Source of the DNA: Ariolimax columbianus | Lineage: Eukaryota; Mollusca; Gastropoda; Stylommatophora; Arionidae | Assembly: GCA_036924085.1 (NCBI GenBank) | Contig: JAVGWX010000003.1 | Location: forward strand, 115,726,764 to 115,790,763 | Direction: 5' to 3' | Length of the DNA: 64,000 nt | Part shown: positions 21,106-32,454 of the stretch, in pieces | Numbering within the stretch: position 1 is the stretch's first letter | How the letters are laid out: every line of letters starts with the position of its first letter | Made by a program: the position numbers and the translations under genes | Notes under the pieces: model-generated | Database searches by the model: none | The model's input: the letters and a program-made list of their open reading frames with translations, nothing else | Told to the model about the DNA's origin: nothing

Positions 21106-22005
21106 GGCTCAGCTACTGGACTGCTACCTAAACCAGATGCTGGCTCAGCTACTGGACTGCTACCTGAACCAGATGCTGGCTCGGCTACTGGACTGCTACC
21201 TAAATCAGATGCTGGCTCAGCTACTGGACTGCTACCTAAACCAGATGCTAGCTCAGCTACTGGACTGCTACCTAAACCAGATGCTGGCTCGGCTACTGGA
21301 CTGCTACCTAAACCAGATGCTGGCTCAGCTACTGGACTGCTACCTAAACCAGATGCTGGCTCGGGTACTGGACTGCTACCTAAACCAGATGCTGGCTCAG
21401 CTACTGGACTGCTACCTGAACCAGATGCTGGCTCGGCTACTGGACTGCTACCTAAATCAGATGCTGGCTCAGCTACTGGACTGCTACCTAAACCAGATGC
21501 TAGCTCAGCTACTGGACTGCTACCTAAACCAGATGCTGGCTCGGCTACTGGACTGCTACCTAAACCAGATGCTGGCTCAGCTACTGGACTGCTACCTAAA
21601 CCAGATGCTGGCTCGGCTACTGGACTGCTACCTAAATCAGATGCTGGCTCAGCTACTGGACTGCTACCTAAACCAGATGCTGGCTCAGCTACTGGACTGC
21701 TACCTAAACCAGATGCTAGCTCAGCTACTGGACTACTACCTAAACCAGATGCTAGCTCAGCTACTGGACCGCTACCTAAACCAGATGCTAGCTCAGCTAC
21801 TGGACCGCTACCTAAACCAGATGCTAGCTCAGCTACTGGACTGCTACCTAAACCAGATGCTAGCTCAGCTACTGGACCGCTACCTAAACCAGATGCTAGC
21901 TCAGCTACTGGACTGCTACCTAAACCAGATGCTGGATCAGCTACTGGACTGTGACCACAACCAGATGCTGGCTCAACTACTGGACCGCTACTAAAACCAG
22001 ACTGC
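21106..22005. repeat. 36-bp minisatellite, about 24-25 copies
   Basis: Unit: accagatgctggctcagcta plus ctggactgctacctaa. Variants alternate (ggctcag, ggctcgg, gctagctcag), suggesting a higher-order pattern in the first half, with a block of gctagctcag units toward the end. The plus frame is open for 285 codons (MLAQLLDCYLNQ repeat), a consequence of the period being a multiple of three. Confidence 0.95.
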
Positions 22006-22289
22006 TAGCATCAGGACCAGCGAACCAGACCCGAGTGTCCTCTACATTGTCTGCAAGGAAAAACAGGACTGTTTGTGTCATGGCATGGTGTGATGTATCT
22101 TTTAAAACTCTTGAGTCATTGTCCTATTTGCAATCAGCATTTCATTTGTCTGTATTCCATGTTTAATCTGGCCCCTTTATGCAACACAATCCATAGTGTC
22201 CTTTTCCCATGATTCAAAATGGATATGCACATCATGCATATTCCGCTTGCTTACATCCATGTACTAAAGTAGGGGCCCACACTTTGATT

Positions 22290-22900
22290 CCCTAAATAAT
22301 ATATCCTTTGATAGTCTGCCATCCTTTGAGAGTGTCCCATCTATTGGAGCCTTCGAAGACTAAGAATGGAAAAGAAGGTGACGGTGCCTGTTCTTTCCAA
22401 TACCTGGTAATATTGTACTGCCCCCCTGAGGATCCTGGGGAAGTAAAGGAATCTACTCCCTCGAAATCCTCATCATCAATGAAACTATTCACCTGACACC
22501 ATAACTTGTGCCTTGTTAGTGCTGATTATTAGCTCAACCTGACAGCAGGCTTAAAGAACTACAGAACTTAAGCTTTGCAGTTCCACTTCTGAGTGACTCG
22601 TAATTGCGGCATCATTCACAAAGTGCAGATCTCTGATCAGCATCTTGTTAATTTTGGTCTTGCTTTTCAGCTTTTGGTAATTGAATAGACAACCTTCTGT
22701 GCGAGAATGAATGAATATACCACCAGCCTATTCACGGAAGGCATTCCTGAACAAGAGTGAAAATATATTCTAATTAGGTGTTGGAGTAAGTACAGTCTTG
22801 TTTCATTCGACACTTGCTTGCAAATTCTTCTAAGAACTCACTGTCAGATTTGATTTTGCACTTTACTGCAGCGTGGAACAACTAGATAATGATCAGGTAA
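22290..22900 (-). pseudogene. Antisense RTE-like LINE remnant, RT active-site region
   Basis: The minus strand reads KSKTKINKMLIRDLHFVND then AAITSHSEVELQSLSS (about 22560-22680), a degraded form of the RxLFADDAAxxxHSExELQ block with FADD changed to FVND. Further on, IDDEDFEGVDSFTSPGS (about 22435-22485) corresponds to the VDxFTYLGS block. Stops and a frameshift separate them. This explains the open frame at 22292-22492, which might otherwise be taken for an exon. Confidence 0.6.
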
Positions 22901-22904
22901 TTAC

Positions 22905-23685
22905 AAGTTTTGACTTAAGTTTATCATGTGCAAACTCGATGTGTACAGCTGGAGGCAATGCTGACGAATGCAATTCAGTAACGCATTTTGACAACCTTCT
23001 TATACTTCGGTGCTGGTCATGAAAAGGACGTTTTGTTGCGACACAGCGAGGCTGTAATATCTCGCCCTTCGGCCATACACATTTAGTTTTAGCACAACAC
23101 ATATTTGAGTCCGCATTTGTCTTTTTCCTTTCTTTCTATTCTCTCAGCCAGGCTGGACTGATCTGATACATTATATGTCCAAGGTCGCCATTGGAGACAG
23201 AATAGAGTATTTCACAGCTCTGGTTGGCTGACATTGATGGAAGCATTCGCTCCCTGTCACTTCGTTCACGGCGTCTTCGAGGGCCCTTGACAAGCAATCC
23301 CAACATAATTGGACATGGCTACCGACCTTCAACACTGTACGGTGCTTCACTTTGAAAATTCGCGTACAATACGCACAGAGGAATCGGAATGAAGGTCATC
23401 TGCTCAGCCCCTTTTAACATGGAGGACACACGAAAAAGGTATATTTTAGCCATCACTGTTCGTGCCTTCGTGTAATTTTGCAACTATCTGTGAATACGTC
23501 CTCACCGTAAGTCACCATGTGTATTAAAAATTTTTTTAAAAACTATAATAAATAATAGTAAAAATTGATGTTTTAAAATTGTTTTCAAACGAAAATTTCT
23601 TCCTTTATTCCTAATGCTCGTATCCACCAGGAAAATTTACTTATGGCTGAGAAACAAATGCAGTTTGGTCCTTCAGATGCCACCC
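22905..23685. other. No gene seen
   Basis: Unassigned; no motif on either strand. Confidence 0.5.
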
Positions 23686-23689
23686 CATT

Positions 23690-23815
23690 TGTAGGCTAGG
23701 TTTTTGTTCTATTTGCTACAGAGAACAAAATCGAGGCCTTTCCTAGGTCTTCAAGGGTGTCCTTGGTCAGGAGACAGGGATGCTAACCGATTGACCACCC
23801 ACTCCTCAAGAATGA
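23690..23815 (-). repeat. tRNA-like SINE head, minus strand
   Basis: The reverse complement has gtgggtggtcaatcggttag (box A-like) then ctgtctcctgaccaagga (anticodon-arm-like) and gcctcgattttg (box B-like). The order fits a tRNA-derived SINE. The stems are poor and no tail was seen. Confidence 0.4.
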
Positions 23816-23819
23816 AAGC

Positions 23820-24440
23820 TTATATATTTCAAGCCAAACATGAAAATGTTACATCTGATAGTTAGTAAGGACAACAAAATAATCAAAAGAAAATATTCTT
23901 TCGATCTAGATATGAAAGTCAGAGCCATATATTTCTACTAGAGGTATATATGAAGTTACTTTCGCTTCCGATATAACTAATGTGATGGGAGTAAGTGTTG
24001 ATTGGATGTTGCATCCCTAAAATGACGCTTACTCTAATTAAACCCGGGAAACGTTGACTGCAAAAGTAATCGAATAGACAAACTTATAGAGAAGTAATAT
24101 ATTTTATTACAACAGACTTAAGCTGACTAACGCCATGTTTAGATGGTTGACATTTTAATATAACACCTGTTGGTTAAGAAGTTGGAAGTGGTATGAAACT
24201 GTGAAGTCATTATTCGATATCAACAGACGTTTAATAACACCTGCTAAATCTAATGTGAATAAAACTCAGTTTGTGTGGTGTTCGAATAAAACAATCCATG
24301 TTAAAAGTATAAGAAATCATTCTAGAACAATACCACGTTTCACACGACAGAGAATATCAACGGTGATTTATATATATATATATATGGTGTGTAGGGATGT
24401 GAGAAGTTAGCGATCCACATTTCCTTCATCTTAAAATACC
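23820..24440. other. AT-rich, short AT microsatellite at 24368-24386
   Basis: No gene seen. It ends at the RTE-like remnant. Confidence 0.55.
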
Positions 24441-24449
24441 TAGAGGGTA

Positions 24450-25105
24450 TTTAAAACCCGATTATGGTCAAAGGTGATCCTGTGGAAAGTGTTACGCGGT
24501 TCAAATATCTGGGAGTAGAAATGAATGCAGAGGGGTCTAGAGCGGAGATCCAGTCAAGAACAGCAATGACCATGGTGTCCTAACCAGACTGCGAATGATC
24601 TAGAAAGACAAGAACATTAGCCTTAAATCGAAGCTGACTTTAATGTATACAATGATCACCTTGGTAAATTTCTTCGCGTGAGAGTTTTGGACTATGGCAG
24701 CTGCACTAGAACGTAACATTGAAATGAGATACTTGCGAAGAATTCTTGGCATTTCATTTCTGGATCGCGTTACAAACGAGAGTGTTCTTGAAATTATTAG
24801 GGAGGAGTAAGTCCAGTATAAAAATCTACTGATTATAGTAATAAATTGATATAGTATGGACATATATCACGATCGTTGGGGGCTGACCAAGACCGTCCTG
24901 CAAGGCACTGTCTGGGAAGCGTGGGAGAGGGAGACCAAATAAAGAGAAGGGAGGACAATATAAATAGGTGAATAGGAAAGTCTATAGCTGAAACTAATAC
25001 CCTGGCAAAAAAAATAAGATATATGGCGTGAACTGGTTCGACAAACTGCAATAACATGGCCTCAACGACCTTCTAGATTATGGGACTGATGATGATGATA
25101 TATAT
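24450..25105 (+). pseudogene. RTE-like LINE, C-terminal part
   Basis: Plus-strand blocks in order: VTRFKYLGVEMNAEGSRAE (about 24495-24550), DKNISLKSKLTLMYTMIT, ELWTMAAALERNIEMRYL then RRILGISFLDRVTNESVLE (about 24690-24790), SLGLTKTVLQGTVW (degraded from GKRGRGRP), and WRELVRQTAITWPQRPS near 25025-25070. It has multiple stops and small indels and ends in (GAT)n(AT)n. It is the thumb-to-C-terminus of a family distinct from the 15563 copy, being without the C2H2 finger. Confidence 0.7.
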
Positions 25106-25109
25106 ATAT

Positions 25110-25865
25110 AACCCGACCTAAATGGCTCCGGGAAGTAAAAGAGGCGACGGAACAGGAGATGGCTACTACCCTCATATAGCCGAGCCTTTGAAATGTCTGA
25201 TCTCTAACTTCTCACAACCCTACGGCAGTAATGCTAATGGAAGAGCACTAAAGTATAACAGCAATACAGGACCTTGTTGACGAACATACACAATGATATA
25301 TATCGAACAGATAAATTAGCGCGGGATATCTAGTGCAGAAACATTGACATGAAATTCTATGTAAATGGAAGAGGGAGTCAAATTTGAAAGATATGAAAAA
25401 AGAAAAATAGAGCCATTATGAAAGAATAAGGGAACACAACCAACAACAACTGTAACATTAATGAAACCTCCACACAGAGGAAATTAAAACCATGCACTAA
25501 CATATGTATTTGATGCTGAACACTACACGTTCAAGTCATATTTTAAATGAATCCGCTTTGGACGCCAAGAATTTGCCAATAGCAGGAAAGAAATTAAACG
25601 TGATGTTATTACTCAATCTCACATAAACAAAAGCCCCAACGATTTATTGTATTCCAACCGAACTTTTCAAATCAGCAATGGATTATTTCTTCAACATGTG
25701 AATACTATTGACCTAGAAAGAGTATAGTCTACAGATCATACTAATTATGTAATCATGCCAACATGTCAAAACATCGAATATCATTGATTTGCTGCCAATA
25801 TAGTAAGATTAATATAATAGACAATGGTTTAACAATTATTCTGAAAAAAAATAAGAGAAGCAATC
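25110..25865. other. No gene seen
   Basis: May contain upstream parts of the RT remnant that follows; nothing readable. Confidence 0.45.
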
Positions 25866-25869
25866 ATTA

Positions 25870-26110
25870 GAAAATATGATCTTTTCTAGATGAAAACCAG
25901 TTTGATTTCTGCATAAATAGAGGGGATCTTGCAGAGAGATTGATATAAGAATGTACAGCTCTCTTTCTATGATTTCTTCAGTATGAAAAGACCTTTGACA
26001 ACCATGGGACAAACATTCCTCAATTTTGGAACAGCGTCAGATAAATGAGCAATAATTGGAATAGTTCTGAAAAGGAAGTCATGTCAATTCACAATTTCCG
26101 TACCTCATTG
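25870..26110 (+). pseudogene. Degraded RT fragment
   Basis: The plus frame reads LDENQFDFCINRGDLAERLI (cf. ENQFGFRxxRGT), stop, ECTALFL, stop, then FLQYEKTFDNHG (cf. FIDYEKAFDxV, the first RT Asp block). The order and spacing fit an RTE-like RT, but it is short and stop-ridden. Confidence 0.45.
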
Positions 26111-26114
26111 TTTA

Positions 26115-26670
26115 TCAATTATAGTCATGATGTTAAACTCATTTTCATTAAGTATTGACTCAAGACTCTTTCTCCAGATACTATTTACCCTTTGTTGTAA
26201 TGCACGTCTACTCTGCTTTTCGTTTAACAGACGTACACATAGAAAAGGATGCAAGCCTAGCTGTTATGTGTGAAACAAATTCCCTTTCCTCATTAGTTGT
26301 ATTTCCCGTCAATTTGGTTCTAAACATTTCTTCTGCAAAAATCACACCACATTCGCCTACCATGCTCTTCACGTTGGTGTGGTGATTGTCGATGACATGT
26401 TTCCATTTCACATACTTAATTCTGCAAAATTCTTTATTCTACCATTTTCAAATCACATATTGTTGGATAGAAAAGCCTTCATTTGTTCTGGAGAGCTATA
26501 TCTACATGGCCTGCTTAATTCATGCATAATTTATTTATGTACGTCCTGTTTACTTCTGTGTGTAGTTGCAACAGGTAATATCTACGTATATGTTGTTCTA
26601 TATACTTCAAACAGAAACAATTTTTATGTGATGCGCGCTGTTGATGATTACCGATCAATAGTCAGTGTAG
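26115..26670. other. No gene seen
   Basis: AT-rich sequence leading into the tetranucleotide repeats. Confidence 0.55.
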
Positions 26671-26674
26671 TGGC

Positions 26675-27015
26675 ATTTGTATGTATTTATGTATGTATGT
26701 ATGTATGTAAGTTAGTATGTATGTATGTATGTATGTATGCATGTATGTATGTATGTATGTATGTATGTATGTATGTATGCATGTATGTATGTATGTATGT
26801 ATACATACAATCAGGCAGGTAGGTAGGTAGATAGTTAGGTAGGTATGCATGCATGCAGGCAGGCATGTATGTGTGTGTGTGGGTATGTGTGTGTGTGTGT
26901 GTGGGTATGTGTGTGTGTGGGTATGTGTGTGGGTCTGTGGGTGTGTGGGTATGTGAATGTATGCATATATGTATGTGTGTGTGCGCCCGCGTGAGTGCGT
27001 GTGTGTATGCATGCA
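26675..27015. repeat. (TATG)n, (GTAG)n and (GT)n compound microsatellite
   Basis: TATG tetranucleotides to about 26810, then GTAG/GCAT variants, then GT-rich tract with GGTAT interruptions to about 27010. His/Thr-rich and Cys/Val-rich open frames here are repeat translations. Confidence 0.95.
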
Positions 27016-27019
27016 TGTA

Positions 27020-28195
27020 TAAATGTATGTTATTATGGAAACGGACGATTGCTAGTCCTATAAAGATATCTCTTTAGTCGTCCTCTATCAAAGGTTGGGA
27101 GGTTACGGTAGTATTATATTTAGATTATGGGATTCAGACGAGATTGGGTGGTCCACTGACGTCTTTGTGTATGACAAGGATAAGAAAAGCACCACTGACC
27201 AACAAAGAGCATGTCATAAGATAAGAGGTGACTGTGGAACACAGCCTAACACAGACCATAGTCAGATGGTTTGTTAAGAACATCATAAACGGGGCCTACT
27301 AGTCTGAAGGTCTTCTTTAGTCTAGTATTTGAGTCTATTAAAATAGACTCGCACATGGGTTAACCACCCTGCGCAACATTTGTCGCAACACAGTGGAGTA
27401 ATAAGCTGCTCGAGTCTAGCACGCTAAGCAGGGAATCCCCTTCCCAGCTCCATCCATCACAAGCGAGAGTTGAGACCTGAACAACGATTTCTGGCCCTGT
27501 AGAAGTACAGTTCGTCTAAGACTAAGATTGACTTCATTTGTAAGGCATCATTTGAACATCACAGACGATCTTAGTCGCTATTGCGCACCCGTTCTTCAAG
27601 CTCAGATGCCCACTATCTCAAGTGATTGAGACTAGTCTGTTCTAGCATTAGGAACAGGCCAGATCTTGTTCAGTAACAGTTGGAGGTTACTGTAGCACAT
27701 GAAATGCTACGACACACATAAATCGTAACATTCCCTTTGTTATTGCACCCTACAAGTCAATGACAGCAGTAAACGCAGAATCTAACTACACATTTAGTTA
27801 TCTACAAAATTATTTATTTAATACCGTCGTATGTGAGTGACGATATAGTAGATGAGAAGTAATAGAAGGAGTAAAGTGATGACGTTACAATCTTTAAATC
27901 ATGACGTACTCACCTGTACGTAAACGCTGACTGCGCGGACTGATCTTCTGATTGTCATACCTCGCGGTTTTTCAACAGCGTCTGTGAAATTTTGGAACTA
28001 GCTGATACAGGATACCTCACTTGTCGACGTAATAGTGCCAACACGTCCACTTGGCAAAGGCAACGCTAAAATGTTAAGACTAAGAAATTAATAATTGCAT
28101 AAATAGTTGACAAACTTGTGTTATTACAATGAATTATATGTTCTGATTATTCACCTATCTAAATTTGGAAAAAGCACTTGTTCGCAAAAACCGAA
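27020..28195. other. No gene seen
   Basis: Some short direct repeats (agactaagat-like) but no coding motif on either strand. Confidence 0.5.
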
Positions 28196-28199
28196 ACAT

Positions 28200-28870
28200 A
28201 AAATTACCTACCAAAAGAAACAAATAAACAGACTATCAAACTAACTAAATAGGCAGCCAAATCAACAAATCAACCAACCAACCAGCAACAAACGAATTAA
28301 CCAACCAGTCAAATAACCATCCAAAAAACCAACCAGTCAGTCAATGAACCATACGACAAACAAACCATCCATCTAACCAACTAGCCATTCAACCAACCAA
28401 CCATTCACACAACTAACGTATCAATCAACCATCCAATAATAAAACTATCCATTACACCAACCAACCCTTAATCCATCTATCCAAACAACCGAGGAAGCAA
28501 GCAACAAACTAAGCGACCAACTGACTAACCAACGGACTTATCAACCGACAAACCAACCATTCAACCAACAAACCCACCATACATCCAAGGAACTAACCAA
28601 CTAACCAACCATTCACCCAGCAAACCAACCAACCAACTATACCTTCATCCAACAAACCGACCATTCATCCAATTATCCGTCCAACCAACGAACTAATCAT
28701 TCATTCAATTATCCAACAATCCCAGTAATCAACCAACCTTCACATCAACCAATCAACTAACTATCCATTCAACTAACCGACAAACCAAGTAACCAGCTAT
28801 ACATCTATTCAACTGACCAGCAAAGACGCAACCAATCAACTAAGCAACCACCTGGCCGACCAACAATCAA
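28200..28870. repeat. Degenerate CCAA-rich tandem repeat
   Basis: About 650 bp built of accaaccaaccattcaacc-like words with changing spacing. There is no fixed period. One strand is almost free of G. Confidence 0.85.
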
Positions 28871-28874
28871 CTCA

Positions 28875-29665
28875 GCCAACCGGCTATCACCCAACTTGGC
28901 TAACTGGCACACGTATTCCGTATAGTTCCAATTGATAAATGAACCTGCAATGGTTGCACACTCGACTTCTGATAATCTGCTCGTGAAACGTGTTGCTCGT
29001 GACATCCTCTTCTGCTGTTCTTCACAACGTATTCTTTTGCTCAATAACTCATCTTTTGTTCTGTGGGTTTCAATTTAGTACATGCCTGTATCTATAGTTA
29101 GAAGTTATTTCGTGGATGTGTCTTTTCAACCTGCATGCTATGTCATTATTTGCCCTCTGGTTTGATAGATCAATATCCTCGCTTTAAAATGATCCAACAG
29201 ACTAACTAATAATTCCCTTGGTCATCTAGAAATTACAAAAATCAACCAAATCTTCTTTCATTAAATAAATCTCACACACACACAAATCATCATCTAGTTG
29301 ATCAGTTACAGGATTGATTGTTTCTATATTTGACACTGTCCTCTGCAGCTCTCTTTATTTTAGCAGAGGCTCGCACTTTAATGTATTTTCGTGACTGAGA
29401 AAGCTGAGTCTTAGTCATCCCGTTCCTCCCTTACCCTGGATCTTGCCATCAAGTATCTTCTGTAGAAGACTTTATTGCCACATAATGTGTCTCTGCCAAC
29501 TCAGTCTTCGTTTTTGTATCATTTTCAATTTAACATGCCTTTCCTTTTTTAGTCTCATTTCAGAAAGCTAAGCAAAAAACACAACGTGTCTTTGAGATAA
29601 AGGTGTTTTGATAGAATTGTGTTTTGCTTGATGACGATGATCATGTCATATCCATCCCTCTTTTG
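28875..29665. other. No gene seen
   Basis: No motif or repeat recognised apart from a short CA run at 29273. Confidence 0.5.
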
Positions 29666-29671
29666 TCGCTC

Positions 29672-29883
29672 GTAACGATTGTTTGTTAGACTTCATGTGA
29701 TCTGTTTTAACGATTGTTTGTTAGACTTCATGTGATCTGTTTTAACGATTGTTTGTTAGACTTCATGTGATCTGTTTTAACGATTGTTTGTTAGACTTCA
29801 TGTGATCTGTTTTAACGATTGTTTGTTAGACTTCATGTGATCTGTTTTAACGATTGTTTGTTAGACTTCATGTGACCTGTTTT
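29672..29883. repeat. 35-bp minisatellite, 6 copies
   Basis: The unit taacgattgtttgttagact plus tcatgtgatctgttt is almost invariant. The final copy has gtgacctg. Confidence 0.93.
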
Positions 29884-29964
29884 TGCTCAAATCATTAAAA
29901 GTGTTGTTAAGCTTATAAATGCTGTCACCCCAACGTTTTTGAATGCAAGTTATGTCATGCAACC

Positions 29965-30560
29965 TTTATTCAACCCACCAGTACTGCCATGCACATTTTG
30001 TGTAAACCCACCATTACTATCAAGCATGTTTAGTTCAACACCGCCTGTGCTGTCATGCAACTTTAGTTCAACCCCGCCTGTACTGTCATCCAACTTTAGT
30101 TCAACCCCGCCTGTGCTGTCATGCAACTTTAGTTCAACCCCGCCTGTGCTGTCATGCAACTTTAGTTCAATCCCGCCTGTACTGTCATCGAACTTTAGTT
30201 CAACACCGCCTGTACTGTCATGTAACTTTAGTTCAACCCTGCTTGTGCTGTCATGCTACTTTAGTTCAATCCCGCCTGTACTGTCATCCAACTTTAGTTC
30301 AACACCGCCTGTACTGTCATGTAACTTTAGTTCAACCCTGCTTGTGCTGTCATGCTACTTTAGTTCAATCCCGCCTGTACTGTCATCCAGCTTTAGTTCA
30401 ACCCCACCTGTACTGTCATCCAACTTTAGTTCAACACTGCCTGTACTGTCATGCAACTTTAGTTCAACCCCACAAGTACTGTAATTGAACTTTGGTTGAA
30501 CCTCACAAGTTCTGTCATGCAACTTTAGTTCAATCCATTAGTACTGTCATGCAACGTTTG
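29965..30560. repeat. 33-bp minisatellite, about 17 copies
   Basis: Unit: aactttagttcaaccccgcc plus tgtgctgtcatgc, more diverged at both ends. It keeps a 181-codon frame open (NFSSTPPVLSC repeat). A single diverged unit recurs at 31310-31395. Confidence 0.93.
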
Positions 30561-30724
30561 TTCAACTCACCAGTACTGTCAAGAAAATTGTGTGCAACGC
30601 ACCATTAGTCATGCAACTTGTGTTGTTTAATAATCCAGCAACCTGCTGGCTCCTGACCTTTTGCCCAATGTCATGTTTTTTATATCTGCAAGTATTTGTG
30701 ATATGTTATTTAGTTCCGTAAATA

Positions 30725-31330
30725 TTGTTTTATTTGTCTGGCTCGAAGGAAGAAGCTCTTTCTAACACTAACAAGTGGCGGGCACACAAAAAGATGGTGT
30801 TCAAAAGTTTCATAACAAGTGTCCACAGCCAGCACTCTGCAGTATGTTCTGATTGCATTCTGTTCAAGTGACTGTTAAGTTGAATGTGTCGAGTGCGAAG
30901 TAAGAAAATGGTGATTTGATTTCTCCTTTTCATGAAGTTGATGTTGTCTTTGGGATTTGGGATGGTCATACGTTTGTAGATTTCTCTCCATGTACTGGCC
31001 ATTGCCTATCTATTCAGCCAGTCCTCATGTTCGCAGTCTTCAATAGTTGTTTCACTGCATGTAGAGTTGTTAGTGTGTGTTGTTGTTCCTGACTTGGCCC
31101 CCGTTTTAGCCAGTCCTCATGTTCGAAGTCTTCAATAGTTGTTTGACTGCATGTAGAGTTGTTAGTGTGTATTGTTGTTCCTCACTTGGCCGCCCCCCCC
31201 CCCCCCCCCCCTTTTAGCCAGGATGTCTACCTTGCAAATTGTGTATTTGAGTGACCAGGGATCCATTGCAAAACTTTTCTGACTTCATGGGATGTTCTAA
31301 GGACAAGGTTTGTTCAACCCACCAGTACTG
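30725..31330 (-). pseudogene. RNase H-bearing LINE remnant (fourth family), C-terminal part
   Basis: The minus strand, from high to low, reads VRKVLQWIPGHSNTQ (about 31235-31290), frameshift, VDILAKRG (last RNase H block), a linker containing TTIEDCEHEDWLNR, then NFMKRRNQITIFLLRTRHIQ and LNSHLNRMQSEHTAECW (about 30840-30940). This is the R-x-Q-x-x-IFxLRTxHxxLNxHL block that follows RNase H in these LINEs. The linker is duplicated (92 bp) and contains a run of about 20 C at 31191-31211. It is broken by stops and a frameshift. Confidence 0.65.
31016..31212. repeat. 92-bp direct duplication inside the LINE linker
   Basis: agccagtcctcatgttcgca at 31016 recurs at 31108 with few changes and the whole unit to gacttggcc is repeated. 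The second copy ends in a C homopolymer. Confidence 0.85.
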
Positions 31331-31339
31331 TCATGCAGT

Positions 31340-31875
31340 GCATTTTCAACTCCCTCGTTCAGTCTCGCAACGTTTGTTCAACTCGTAAATTTTGTCGTCC
31401 AAACACAATTTATTTAATTGAAAACTGAAAGAAGACGAAACTCACACAAGCAGATCTATTATGACGCAATAAACAGACTTGGTTAGATTCAATGTCTGAT
31501 GTTCATATGTGGAGCACGGAGCAGTTAGGGTCTCCAATGTTTTTTGTTAACGCTTATACGAGTCGGGGATGAGTCATGATGCAGTTGTAACAGCCCTTCT
31601 CAGCCACAGCTCTATGTCTGAAAATAGAGGATCAGTCAGAAGTGGTAAATGGAAGTTGTAGAATATCTGGTCCCACTACTTTCATTAAAGTGTTAAGAGC
31701 TTTGAAATGTATAGACGCAAAATGTATTAAGGAAGTCACTCTTGATAATCAGATGACTTATTGCATACACACAAACAGAGACAAACAACACACAAACACA
31801 CATTACTTAATTTCGATCATTTACACAATTCAGAGCAATACAATCAATCAAGCACTGTTTACTTATTCATACACA
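31340..31875. other. No gene seen
   Basis: Includes one or two stray units of the 33-bp repeat up to about 31395, then unassigned sequence. Confidence 0.5.
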
Positions 31876-31879
31876 AATA

Positions 31880-31901
31880 CACAAAGGCACACGCACGCAC
31901 G

Positions 31902-31944
<43 letters not shown>

Positions 31945-31945
31945 A
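31880..31945. repeat. (CA)n microsatellite
   Basis: CACG then CA dinucleotides; the His-rich open frames across it are repeat translations. Confidence 0.93.
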
Positions 31946-31949
31946 AACA

Positions 31950-32450
31950 CACACTCCCATTCAAAATGTTAATTCAAGACAGACACCCATAGTTACACGT
32001 GCGCACATTTCGAAAACTGAAATATCGAATTAACAGTTGCACCATAACCACCCACGCATGAGCAAGTATTCACCAAGCACGTGCACACCTGTATCAACCT
32101 CGCATTCACATCTAGCCTTATGGTGCCGCATAATGCGAACATTATTTTCATGAGAGATGAGTCACATTATGGTAATTTATGTACCTGCATAGTTTTGAAA
32201 CTTTGCCATAACCAACTTGTAAAACAGAGCTTTTCAAATTGTTTCTTTTTGGATTCAGTTTAAATGGGTCATATCTCCATGGCGATGGTCGACAGTAAAA
32301 GATCTAGCGCGTCCTTAATTGTGAATCTACCAGGCTTTTCCTTGACCATATCGTGATGTTATTCTTCTTTGTAGCGTTGTTTACCTTTGGCTTGTTTGCC
32401 CTCCACTTTTCCTTCCCGAATTGTTTTCAGCACCGCGTTTTGTCTTTTCA
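31950..32450. other. No gene seen
   Basis: No motif recognised; it leads into the minus-strand LINE 3' end, which finishes near a (CAT)n run at 32468. Confidence 0.5.
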
Positions 32451-32454
32451 TGTA

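Noticed and set aside
22292..22492. Minus-strand frame FIDDEDFEGVDSFTSPGS looked like a host exon
   Set aside because: It aligns with the VDxFTYLGS block of an RTE-like LINE and is continuous with RT remnants at 22560-22680.
26662..27016. His/Thr-rich frames resembling metal-binding proteins
   Set aside because: Translations of TATG and GT microsatellites.
30243..30488. Cys/His-rich plus-strand frame resembling zinc fingers
   Set aside because: It is another frame of the 33-bp minisatellite; the periodic Cys and His come from the repeat unit.
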